Below are positions 1 through 6,323 of a stretch of 7,260 nucleotides of DNA, piece after piece (position 1 is the first letter of the stretch; the number at the start of each line of letters is the position of its first letter). Source of the DNA: Solimonas sp964507195. Its GTDB lineage: Bacteria > Pseudomonadota > Gammaproteobacteria > Nevskiales > Nevskiaceae. A program made the position numbers and the translations under genes. The stretch covers positions 1-7,260 of the forward strand of contig CAZDPA010000193.1 of the NCBI GenBank assembly GCA_964507195.1. The letters are read 5' to 3'. The notes under the pieces were generated by a model that was not told the origin of the DNA, searched no databases, and worked only from the letters and a program-made list of their open reading frames with translations.

Positions 1-764
1 AGGCGATCGAATATGAAATCGAACGCCAGATCGAAGTGATCGAGGGCGGCGGCAAGATCATCCAGGAAACCCGCCTGTTCGATCCGGGCACCGGTGAAAC
101 GCGTTCGATGCGCACCAAGGAAGACGCCAACGACTACCGCTATTTCCCGGATCCGGATCTGTTGCCGGTCATCGTCACGCAGGCCGATATCGCGCGCGTG
201 CGCGCCAACCTGCCGGAACTGCCGGAAGCCAAGAAGGCGCGTTTCATTGCGCAGTACGCGCTGTCGAAGTACGACGCTACCGTGCTGACCGGTGAAGCAC
301 CGCTCGCCGACTACTACGAGGCCGTTGTGCGTACCTCGGGTGGCGACGCCAAGAGCTGTGCCAACTGGGTCACCACCGACCTGCTCGGCGCACTGAGCAA
401 GATCGGCAAGGGCATCGAAGATTCGCCGATCAGCGCCCAGATGCTTGCCGGCCTGGTTGCGCGCATTGCCGACAAGACCATCTCCGGCAAGCTCGCCAAG
501 GATGTGTTCGAGGCGATGCTCAACGGCGAAGGCGATGCGGACACCATCATCAAGACCAAGGGGCTGGTGCAGATCACCGATGAGGGTCCGATCCTGCAGG
601 CAATTGCCGACGTCATGGCGAAAAATCCGCAGCAGCTCGCCGACTATCGCGCCGGCAAGGACAAGCTGCTCGGCTTCTTTGTCGGCATGGTCATGAAGGC
701 GACGCAGGGCAAGGCGAATCCGGATCTGGTCAATCAACTGCTCAAGGACAAGCTGCCGGGTTAG
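1..764 (+). CDS. gatB: Aspartyl/glutamyl-tRNA amidotransferase subunit B, 3' part
   Basis: GatB is the subunit of the cytoplasmic GatCAB complex that phosphorylates the side chain of Glu-tRNA(Gln) or Asp-tRNA(Asn), so that ammonia from GatA can amidate it. The gene runs in from before the window: the frame is open from base 3 and gives 253 residues before TAG, about half of the usual 475-480. Visible are the end of the catalytic cradle (AIEYEIERQIEV at fragment residues 1-12, QETRLFDP at 21-28, DYRYFPDPDLLPV at 44-56), then the helical middle region, then the C-terminal GatB/YqeY tail domain that contacts tRNA. The tail ends in the conserved GKDKLLGFFVGMVMKATQGK (218-237) and NPDLVNQLL (239-247). 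An internal GTG at 36 (valine within the conserved core) is not the start. The identification is certain from these motifs; only the N-terminal half is missing because of the window edge. Confidence 0.97.
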   Translation, partial: AIEYEIERQIEVIEGGGKIIQETRLFDPGTGETRSMRTKEDANDYRYFPDPDLLPVIVTQADIARVRANLPELPEAKKARFIAQYALSKYDATVLTGEAPLADYYEAVVRTSGGDAKSCANWVTTDLLGALSKIGKGIEDSPISAQMLAGLVARIADKTISGKLAKDVFEAMLNGEGDADTIIKTKGLVQITDEGPILQAIADVMAKNPQQLADYRAGKDKLLGFFVGMVMKATQGKANPDLVNQLLKDKLPG

Positions 765-779
765 GCGCGTTCTTCGGTC

Positions 780-1646
780 ATGAATCAGCTCACCGAATTC
801 CTGTTCCCTGAACTGGGCGTGCGCGGTGCCATCGTCGAATTCGATGAGGGCATCGAGGCAATGCTCGGTTCGCGACCGTATCCGGCGGACGTGCGGCGGC
901 TGCTCGGCCAGGCGGTCGCTGCGATGCCGCTGCTTGCGGCGAACACCAAATTCGAAGGACGCATGAGCCTGCAGTTCCAGGGCAAGGGCGGGCTGTCAAT
1001 GCTGGTCGCGCAGATCGAGCGCGATCTGCAGCTGCGTGGCATGGCCAAGAGCAATGAGGATACGGCCGGCGATTTTGAAACCCTGATGGGCGGCGGCATG
1101 CTTGGACTGCTGCTCGAACCCGAGCGGGGTTCGCAGAGCTATCAGGCGGTAGTGGCGATCGAAGGCGGCAGCCTTGCCGCTGCGCTGGAAACCTATTACG
1201 CACGCTCGGAGCAGATACCGTCGCTGATGCGTCTTGCAGTCGGTGACCACGGTATTCGCGGCATCGTCCTGCAGCGCCTGCCGATCGGCGAGAAGGGCAG
1301 CAGTGTCGAGAACTGGGATCTGATCCGCGCCCTGTTCGGCACCCTCGGTGAAGACGAGCTGGCGAACACGCCGGCCGAAACCATCATGCGGCGGCTGTTC
1401 CATGCCGAAGACCTGCGCCTGTTCGACGCGCGCCAGGTTCACCTGAGCTGTCGCTGCAGCCGGCCGAGCATTGCGACGATGCTGCTGTCGCTCGGCGAGG
1501 CCGAGCTGACCGAACATCTGGCCGAGCATCAGCAGATCGACGTCACCTGCGAGTTCTGCGGTCGCCAGTACCTGTTCACGCGGCCGGATGTCGACGAACT
1601 GCTGCTTGCCGCGCGCACCCAGCCGGCCACGCAGACGCTGCAGTGA
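780..1646 (+). CDS. hslO: Hsp33 redox-regulated chaperone
   Basis: Hsp33 is a cytoplasmic holdase that is inactive while a zinc ion is held by four cysteines. When oxidants form disulfides, zinc is lost and the C-terminal region unfolds to bind unfolding proteins. The 288-residue product has the normal family length. The N-terminal core starts with LTEFLFPELGVRGAIV (4-19) and carries LQFQGKGGL (64-72) and the glycine-rich GGGMLGLLLEP (104-114). The zinc switch is complete: Cys224 and Cys226 (CRCS) and Cys257 and Cys260 (CEFC). The 31-residue step from the second to the third cysteine matches E. coli Hsp33. ATG at 780 fits the family N-terminus, although no good Shine-Dalgarno precedes it. With only 15 bases after gatB, translation may depend on ribosomes arriving from there. 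The following SET gene overlaps its stop codon. Confidence 0.97.
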   Translation: MNQLTEFLFPELGVRGAIVEFDEGIEAMLGSRPYPADVRRLLGQAVAAMPLLAANTKFEGRMSLQFQGKGGLSMLVAQIERDLQLRGMAKSNEDTAGDFETLMGGGMLGLLLEPERGSQSYQAVVAIEGGSLAAALETYYARSEQIPSLMRLAVGDHGIRGIVLQRLPIGEKGSSVENWDLIRALFGTLGEDELANTPAETIMRRLFHAEDLRLFDARQVHLSCRCSRPSIATMLLSLGEAELTEHLAEHQQIDVTCEFCGRQYLFTRPDVDELLLAARTQPATQTLQ

Positions 1647-2101
1647 TTCTGCCGCGTTACCGCGTCGAAGCTTCACGCATTCGCGGTGCGGGCAAAGGTC
1701 TGTTCCTCGATGAAGGCGTTGCGCGCGGCAAGGTCATCATCGCGCCGGACAACATCCATACCGTCTGGCCGGAGCAGAAGCTGCGCCAGTACGCCGAGGA
1801 CTCGCTCGAAGTCGAGTCCAGCGTGCGCTGGTTCGAACACTATTTCTCGCTGACACCGGAATGGTCGGACGAGTGCTACGTCAATCACTCGTTTGCGCCG
1901 AGCGCGCTGTGGCATCTGGGCTTCATCTTCGCGCTGCGCGATCTGCCGGCCGGCACCGAAGTGACGATGGACTACCGCTACGTCATCGGTGACGGTGAAC
2001 GCCTGCCGTTTGCCGACAGCGAGACCGGCCGGGAAATTGTCGGCCTGCCATGGGCGCAGGTACTGGCAGACAGCGCAAGGGAACTCGCCGGTCTGGTCTG
2101 A
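1643..2101 (+). CDS. Small SET-domain protein (putative protein-lysine methyltransferase)
   Basis: The 152-residue product is a stand-alone SET domain. The fold uses S-adenosylmethionine to methylate protein lysines, and in bacteria the targets are mostly unknown. Seen in order: RIRGAGKGLFLDEGVARG (12-29, the first SET motif with GxGKGLF and the following 'gives the enzyme its G' turn), CYVNHSFAP (78-86, the NHSxxP cofactor motif), FALRDLPAGTEVTMDYRY (96-113, the ALRDIxxGEELTxDY motif with its tyrosine at 111). The fifth residue of the usual NHSCxPN is Phe84 and the last position is Ser87, so the motif is a variant. No pre-SET or post-SET cysteine cluster is present. The start is GTG at 1643, overlapping the hslO stop as GTGA, which implies translational coupling; no other nearby start keeps the GKGLF motif. 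Cytoplasmic by absence of signal or membrane segments. The SET call is firm; activity and substrate are inference. Confidence 0.85.
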   Translation: MILPRYRVEASRIRGAGKGLFLDEGVARGKVIIAPDNIHTVWPEQKLRQYAEDSLEVESSVRWFEHYFSLTPEWSDECYVNHSFAPSALWHLGFIFALRDLPAGTEVTMDYRYVIGDGERLPFADSETGREIVGLPWAQVLADSARELAGLV

Positions 2102-2135
2102 GTCAGCCGCGAGAGCGGGCATCGCGTCTGCCAAC

Positions 2136-2171
2136 TTGCGCTCATTTCCCGGGCGTTCGGCGACGTATAGT
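2136..2171 (+). promoter_or_regulatory. Possible sigma-70-type promoter for the DUF1295 operon
   Basis: The 101 bases between the SET gene and the DUF1295 gene are the first real gap in the window. They contain TATAGT at 2166-2171 followed by GCGC, a good -10 hexamer with a GC discriminator. A -35 match is poor: TTGCGC at 2136-2141 is 24 bases upstream, too far, and the correctly spaced hexamer around 2143-2148 (CATTTC) is weak. If used, transcription would start near 2178, just after the alternative ATG at 2176, which favours the start at 2203. I see no convincing terminator for the upstream genes in this gap. Confidence 0.35.
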
Positions 2172-2202
2172 GCGCATGGTAAATCCGAGTTCGGGAAAGA
2201 CC

Positions 2203-2985
2203 ATGCAGCTCACCCATGCCGTGCTGTTGACCCTCGTGATCGTCATTGCCGCCAAGACCGGCGCATGGCTCTGGCAGTTGCGCACGAAGAATGCCGGCAT
2301 GGTCGATGCGATCTGGGCAGTCACCCTTGGCGGTCTGGCCGTGGTCTACGCCGTGCGCGGAGACGCCCCCGTTGAATTGCGCATGCTCGTCGCGGTGATG
2401 GGCGGCGCCTGGGGGCTGCGCCTCGGCTGGCACCTGTGTGTGCGCAATTACGGCAAGCCCGAGGACTGGCGCTATGCGCGCCTGCGTGCCGAATGGGGTG
2501 ATGCAGCCAACGGCAAGATGTTCTGGTTTTTCCAGTTCCAGAATGTGTTCACGATGATGCTCGCTGCATCCGCTTTTGCGCCGGTCGCGTATCGATCCGG
2601 GATGCCGCCGTCGTGGGCCATCGCGCTCTCCATCGCGCTGTGGCTGGGATCGGTGCTCGGCGAGGGCCTGGCGGATCGGCAGATGGAGGCATTCCGGCTC
2701 AACCCGGCGAACAAGGGCAAGGTCTGTCGCGACGGACTGTGGAATTACTCGCGGCATCCGAATTACTTCTTCGAGTGCGTGCACTGGCTGGCGTATGCGC
2801 CGCTGGTCATCGGTGGCGGCGTCTGGGGCTGGGCTGTGCTGATTGCGCCGGTGGTCATGGCCTTCCTGCTGCTCAAGCTGTCCGGCGTGCCGATGCTCGA
2901 GGCGGAGATGGTGCAGCGCAAGCCGGGTTACGCGGAGTACCTGCGCACGACCAGCGCGCTGATTCCCTGGCTGCCGCGCAAGTAG
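2203..2985 (+). CDS. DUF1295 / steroid-5-alpha-reductase-like membrane enzyme
   Basis: A polytopic inner-membrane protein of 260 residues belonging to the DUF1295 family, related to the steroid 5-alpha-reductase C-terminal domain and to isoprenylcysteine carboxyl methyltransferases. Known members of that superfamily reduce C=C bonds with NADPH or transfer methyl groups; DUF1295 substrates are not established. Hydrophobic stretches lie near 5-20, 36-51, 60-72, 112-130, 137-152, 193-203 and 206-226. Conserved features: DAIW (35-38), EDWRYARLR (87-95), FFQFQNVF (109-116), the signature GLWNYSRHPNYFFE (178-191, with the RHPNY cofactor-binding motif) and LEAEMVQRKPGYAEYL (232-247). I chose ATG 2203 because GGGAAAG at 2193-2199 sits before it and the first membrane helix begins at once. 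ATG 2176 would add nine polar residues. A longer reading open from 2050 would overlap the SET gene and adds no conserved sequence. It leads a co-directional set of four genes. Confidence 0.85.
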   Translation: MQLTHAVLLTLVIVIAAKTGAWLWQLRTKNAGMVDAIWAVTLGGLAVVYAVRGDAPVELRMLVAVMGGAWGLRLGWHLCVRNYGKPEDWRYARLRAEWGDAANGKMFWFFQFQNVFTMMLAASAFAPVAYRSGMPPSWAIALSIALWLGSVLGEGLADRQMEAFRLNPANKGKVCRDGLWNYSRHPNYFFECVHWLAYAPLVIGGGVWGWAVLIAPVVMAFLLLKLSGVPMLEAEMVQRKPGYAEYLRTTSALIPWLPRK

Positions 2986-3032
2986 TGGCGAACGTGGGCC
3001 TGTGTCGACAACATTTTCTGCATCGAGCGTGA

Positions 3033-4088
3033 ATGAACATCATTGATCTGTGTGAGCGTGGCCTGATTCCCGACGGACTGACCCGCCTGGGCATGCGTCA
3101 GCTGATGAAGCAGCGTCTCGCTGATGAAGCGACGGACGATGGTGAAGTGCGATCGCAGCGTTTCAACCAGTTTCTCGGCGAGCTGCGCAGCAGTCCGATT
3201 GCGATCGACACCACAGCGGCGAACAGCCAGCACTACGAAGTGCCGGCGGAGTTCTTCCACATTCATCTTGGCCCGCGGCTCAAGTATTCCTGCGCGCTGT
3301 ATCCGACCGGCAACGAAACCCTGGCGCAGGCCGAGGAGCTGATGCTGCAGACCTACGCCGAGCGCGCGCAGCTGCAGGATGGCCAGCGCATGCTCGATCT
3401 CGGTTGCGGCTGGGGTTCGCTGTCGCTGTGGCTGGCGGAACACTACCCGCGTTCGCAGGTCGTCGGCCTGTCCAACTCACATGGCCAGCGCGAGTACATC
3501 ATGCGGCGTGCCGCCGAACGCGGACTGAAGAACCTGACTATCGTCACCGGCAACATCGTCGAGTTCGACTTCGGCACGCACGGCGTCGCCGAGGCGCTGG
3601 GCGAGGGCTTCGATCGCGTGTTGTCGATCGAGATGTTCGAGCACATGAAGAACTACGGCCTGCTGCTCGCCAAGGTCGCGCACTGGATGAAGCCGGAGGC
3701 CAAGCTGTTCGTGCATATCTTCGTGCACAAGCTGCTGGCCTATCACTTCCAGGCCAGGGATCAGACCGACTGGATGTCGCAGTATTTCTTCACCGGCGGC
3801 ACGATGCCGAGCGAGAACCTGCTGCTGAACTTCCAGGATGATGTGCGGCTGGTTCAGCAGTGGTGGGTCAGCGGTACGCATTACGAGCGCACCTCGAATC
3901 ACTGGCTGGCCGGCATGGACCAGAATCGCGCACAGATCATGGAGGTCTTTCGCGCCGGCTACGGCCAGGAGCAGGCGGCGCTATGGTTTCAGCGCTGGCG
4001 CATGTTCTATATGGCCGTCGCGGAACTGTTCGGCTACGCCGGCGGCAATGAATGGGGTGTAGCGCATTATCTGTTCGATCGCCGCTGA
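3033..4088 (+). CDS. CFA-synthase-family SAM methyltransferase, coclaurine N-methyltransferase-like
   Basis: A 351-residue cytoplasmic or membrane-associated S-adenosylmethionine methyltransferase. The SAM-binding motif I is LDLGCGWGSLSLWLAEHYP (121-139). The region QHYEVPAEFF (67-76) with LKYSCALYP (83-91) is the CFA-family signature. Residues that bind bicarbonate in E. coli CFA synthase appear conserved: Cys87 (YSC), Glu203 (MFEHM), His228 (FVHIF) and Tyr284 (HYERT); the residue matching Ile268 is Phe230. The N-terminal part is about 50 residues shorter than in E. coli CFA synthase. The strings SIEMFEHMKNYGLLL (198-212), YFFTGGTMPS (251-260) and FQDDV (267-271) recall plant coclaurine N-methyltransferase rather than classic CFA synthase, so the substrate may be an unsaturated lipid or an amine. 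It lies 47 bases after the DUF1295 gene with no promoter or terminator visible between them, so they are probably cotranscribed. ATG 3033 has a weak ribosome site. Family is certain, substrate is not. Confidence 0.9.
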   Translation: MNIIDLCERGLIPDGLTRLGMRQLMKQRLADEATDDGEVRSQRFNQFLGELRSSPIAIDTTAANSQHYEVPAEFFHIHLGPRLKYSCALYPTGNETLAQAEELMLQTYAERAQLQDGQRMLDLGCGWGSLSLWLAEHYPRSQVVGLSNSHGQREYIMRRAAERGLKNLTIVTGNIVEFDFGTHGVAEALGEGFDRVLSIEMFEHMKNYGLLLAKVAHWMKPEAKLFVHIFVHKLLAYHFQARDQTDWMSQYFFTGGTMPSENLLLNFQDDVRLVQQWWVSGTHYERTSNHWLAGMDQNRAQIMEVFRAGYGQEQAALWFQRWRMFYMAVAELFGYAGGNEWGVAHYLFDRR

Positions 4089-4135
4089 GTAGACTGCGGC
4101 GGCCCGAGGTCGCATGATCAATTGCATGGATGTCC

Positions 4136-4140
4136 GGAGG
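4136..4140 (+). promoter_or_regulatory. Shine-Dalgarno sequence fixing the start of the exported protein
   Basis: GGAGG lies at 4136-4140. It is nine bases before ATG 4150, a workable spacing, but directly abuts ATG 4141 (no spacer) and lies downstream of ATG 4114 and ATG 4126. It therefore supports 4150, which also puts a clean signal peptide at the very N-terminus. Confidence 0.6.
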
Positions 4141-4149
4141 ATGTACGCC

Positions 4150-4893
4150 ATGATTCGCCTGCTTGCTGCCTTCTCGCTGTTGTTCGCCGTGTCGTCCGCT
4201 TCGGCAGAAACGCTGCGCTTCTACGGCTATGCCTTCGATCTCAAGTCGAACCAGTACCTCTACACCGAAGTCCACGAGCAGGAGATCGACGCGCAGGACA
4301 AGTGGGTCGGCGGCAAGGTCCGCTACATCCTGCCCGACGGCAGCACGCTCGGCAGCAAGACCCTCGACTTCTCGGCCGATCCCTACGTGCCGGTGTTTCG
4401 CATGGATCTGCCCGCGAGCAGCTACAGCGAAGGGATCACCAGCAACACCGATCCGATCATCGTGCAGCGTCAGGAGAAGGGCAAGAAGCCGGAGAGCGAA
4501 TCGATCAAGCGTGACGGTCCGACCTGCGCCGACGCCGGCTTTCACAGTTTTCTGCTCGCCCACTTCGATCAGCTGATGAAGGGCGACAAGATCAATCTCA
4601 GGCTGGTGGCGGCTGGCAGCCTCGATCAGTTCAAGTTCCGCGCACGGCGTATCGAGGACACGACCTTCGAGGGCAAACCAGCGGTGCGCTTTTATGTCGA
4701 GCCGGATTCGCTGCTGCGCTTTGTCGTTGACCCGCTGGAACTGACCTACGACGAAAACACCAGACAGCTGCTGGAATACAAAGGCATGTCGAATGTCGTC
4801 GATCCGGTAACCGGCAAGTTGTTCATCACGCGCATTTCCTACTTTTCGGAAACACCCGACGGTGTCAGCAATCTGCCACCGCTGACGCCATGA
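4150..4893 (+). CDS. Secreted protein of unknown family
   Basis: I do not recognise the family. From ATG 4150 the product has 247 residues. It starts with a classic Sec signal peptide (Arg3, hydrophobic 4-15, then SSASA with likely cleavage after Ala19), so it should be periplasmic or otherwise exported. The mature part is polar, with alternating beta-type segments (TLRFYGYAFD, NQYLYTEVHEQEI, KVRYILPDGS, FKFRARRIEDTTF, KPAVRFYVEPDSLLRFVVDPL) and a short helix around 131-143. The pattern is compatible with an antiparallel beta-barrel or beta-sandwich of the sort that holds lipids (LolA/LolB or DUF3108-like), but that is only impression. There is one mature cysteine, Cys126 (PTCADAG). Longer starts at 4114 and 4141 would place extra residues before the signal peptide and fit the GGAGG worse. 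Its stop overlaps the next start as ATGA (4890-4893), so it is probably translated together with the thioredoxin lipoprotein. Confidence 0.8.
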   Translation: MIRLLAAFSLLFAVSSASAETLRFYGYAFDLKSNQYLYTEVHEQEIDAQDKWVGGKVRYILPDGSTLGSKTLDFSADPYVPVFRMDLPASSYSEGITSNTDPIIVQRQEKGKKPESESIKRDGPTCADAGFHSFLLAHFDQLMKGDKINLRLVAAGSLDQFKFRARRIEDTTFEGKPAVRFYVEPDSLLRFVVDPLELTYDENTRQLLEYKGMSNVVDPVTGKLFITRISYFSETPDGVSNLPPLTP

Positions 4894-6278
4894 GGTTCGG
4901 TGCACGCACTGCGCTTGCCGCGCTCGTGGCGGTGGTGTGCATCACCGCCTGCAAGGATAACAACACGGATACGCAGTCCGCAGTCGCAACGGCGGTGCCG
5001 GTAGTGGCAGCCAGGACGGCACCCGCCGAGGCGCTGACTTTTCCCCAGGCACAGTCGCTGGCACAGCAGCGCCAGCAGCCGCTGATCGTCGATTTCCACG
5101 CGCCCTGGTGCTACTCCTGTTACTACATGGCGACGCACGTGCTGACCGGCCCGCAATGGCAGGCCGTGGAGGCGCGCAGCGTCGTCGTCGAAGTCGATGC
5201 CGACTCGCCCGAAGGCGCGGCGCTCAAGGATCAATACGGCATCAAGGCGCTGCCGAGCTATCTGGTGCTCGATGCAGCCGGGCAGGAGCTGGGACGCATC
5301 CTCGGCGAGCAGACCCGAGAGGATTTCTTCGCCGCACTTGACGGCATGCTTGCGCGCGGCAGCGGTATCGATGCGCTGGCCAAGCGGGTCGTCGATGGCA
5401 GCGCTGCCAGTCTGGACGCTGCGCGCACGGTGCTCGCTTCGTATCACGCGCGCTATGACACGACGGGTGCGCTGAACTGGTTGCAGGCTTTGCCGGAGCC
5501 CGCTCAGGCTGCGGTCAATGCCGATGCCGCGAGCGCTGCATGGCTGGCGCGCCTGCGCTTCCTGCAGGCGGCCAGGGCCGGGGATCAAGCCGCGTGCCTC
5601 ACGCAGGGCGAAGCGGTGCTCAAGCTCGAACTCGGTTGCGAGCGTTCCTACGAGCTGTCGCGCTATATGGATTGCGCCGCCAAGGCACCGGATCTGGTTC
5701 CACGGTTGACGGCGCAGCGTGCTGCTGCCGAGCAGCTGGTCGAGTCGCGAGTGTTTGGCGAACCACGCTGTGCGGACGAGCGCTCGGCGATACTCGCCGC
5801 GAGCGAGCTGCAGGGCGCAGTCGGTGATGGCGCGGCGCGACAGGCCTTGCTCGAACGCGCGATCGATCGCGCTGCCGAACGCCTGGATGGCGATCTGACG
5901 ATCGATCGCAATCTGTCCGACAACCTGCGCGTGTACATGGATCAGCTCGCCGAAGTCACGGGTGACTACACCGCGATCGATGCACTGATGCCGCAGCTGG
6001 TTGCGGCGTACCCGGATGACTACGTCTACGCCTTCCGCCACGGCCGCAGTCTGCTCAGGCGTGGCAAGACGGCCGAGGCGCTGCCGTTCCTGGAGCAGTC
6101 AGCAAAGCTGGCCTACGGCATCAACCGGCTCTCGGTAGCGGAGCAGCGCGTGCAGGCGCTGCTCGCACTCGATCGCGCAGGCGATGCGCGCAAAGTCGTG
6201 GCCGAGACGCTCAAGGCCAACGGGCCGTGGTTTGCGGAGGAAGCAGCGAAGCTCAAGGCGATGCTGCTGCCTCCATAA
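4890..6278 (+). CDS. Thioredoxin-domain lipoprotein with TPR-like C-terminal half
   Basis: A 462-residue exported protein. The N-terminus has Arg2 and Arg6, a hydrophobic stretch (8-20) and a lipobox ITAC (18-21), so Cys21 is the likely acylated residue; Lys at +2 argues for outer-membrane sorting by the E. coli rule. A low-complexity Ala/Val/Thr/Pro linker follows to about 46. The thioredoxin domain spans roughly 48-155: strand PLIVDFHAPW (64-73), active site Cys74-Tyr-Ser-Cys77, VVVEVDADSP (98-107), the cis-proline loop ALPSY (120-124, Pro122) and GRILGEQTREDF (135-146). This resembles DsbD C-terminal or thioredoxin_7 domains. The rest is alpha-helical, with a TPR-like pair near 370-445 (YVYAFRHGRSLLRRGKTAEA, then a second helix pair ending in GDARKVVAETL). 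Four further cysteines lie at 236, 250, 262 and 294. Start ATG 4890 overlaps the preceding stop. Likely role: periplasmic thiol-disulfide exchange or protein-complex assembly; the partner is unknown. Confidence 0.85.
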   Translation: MRFGARTALAALVAVVCITACKDNNTDTQSAVATAVPVVAARTAPAEALTFPQAQSLAQQRQQPLIVDFHAPWCYSCYYMATHVLTGPQWQAVEARSVVVEVDADSPEGAALKDQYGIKALPSYLVLDAAGQELGRILGEQTREDFFAALDGMLARGSGIDALAKRVVDGSAASLDAARTVLASYHARYDTTGALNWLQALPEPAQAAVNADAASAAWLARLRFLQAARAGDQAACLTQGEAVLKLELGCERSYELSRYMDCAAKAPDLVPRLTAQRAAAEQLVESRVFGEPRCADERSAILAASELQGAVGDGAARQALLERAIDRAAERLDGDLTIDRNLSDNLRVYMDQLAEVTGDYTAIDALMPQLVAAYPDDYVYAFRHGRSLLRRGKTAEALPFLEQSAKLAYGINRLSVAEQRVQALLALDRAGDARKVVAETLKANGPWFAEEAAKLKAMLLPP

Positions 6279-6287
6279 GGCATTCTC

Positions 6288-6315
6288 GCGGTTCGCAATT
6301 GGCCAGCGGAACCGC
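6288..6315. repeat. Inverted repeat upstream of purU
   Basis: GCGGTTC at 6288-6294 and GAACCGC at 6309-6315 form a perfect 7-base inverted repeat with a 14-base centre. It lies just after the stop of the thioredoxin lipoprotein gene, covers the candidate -35 and ends directly against the candidate -10. No T-tract follows, so a classical intrinsic terminator is unlikely. An operator, or a stem-loop at the end of the upstream transcript, are both possible. Confidence 0.5.
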
Positions 6316-6321
6316 TATAAA
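6292..6321 (+). promoter_or_regulatory. Probable sigma-70-type promoter of purU
   Basis: TTCGCA (6292-6297) and TATAAA (6316-6321) are separated by 18 bases, and the -10 is followed by a GC-rich discriminator (GCGCGCCC). Transcription would begin around 6328, giving a leader of some 38 bases before ATG 6366. This is the best promoter-like sequence in the window and separates purU from the upstream operon. Confidence 0.5.
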
Positions 6322-6323
6322 GC

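Noticed and set aside
2050..2202. N-terminal extension of the DUF1295 protein back to 2050
   Set aside because: It would overlap the SET gene by about 50 bases, adds no conserved residues and would run through the candidate promoter; ATG 2203 with GGGAAAG before it fits better.
1978..2784. 268-residue open frame on the - strand across the SET and DUF1295 genes
   Set aside because: It crosses two real genes and their gap, with His/Arg-rich low-information sequence and no family resemblance.
4089..4135. CATGATCAATTGCATG region as an operator or promoter upstream of the secreted protein gene
   Set aside because: The symmetry is imperfect, no -10/-35 pair is convincing, and the gap to the methyltransferase gene is short enough for cotranscription.
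3937..4905. 322-residue open frame on the - strand across the methyltransferase end and the secreted protein
   Set aside because: It spans two well-supported + strand genes and shows no domain, signal or ribosome site; an antisense shadow.
5862..5911. Clustered GCGATCG / CGATCGATCG words, reminiscent of HIP1-type repeats
   Set aside because: They fall in coding sequence as ordinary Ile-Asp, Ala-Ile and Asp-Arg codons, and there is no regular spacing or enrichment in the gaps.
4839..6041. 400-residue open frame on the - strand opposite the thioredoxin lipoprotein gene
   Set aside because: It is the complement of a gene with clear lipobox, CxxC and cis-proline motifs. Its translation is Arg/Ala/Gln-rich without recognisable domains, as expected for an antisense frame in GC-rich DNA.
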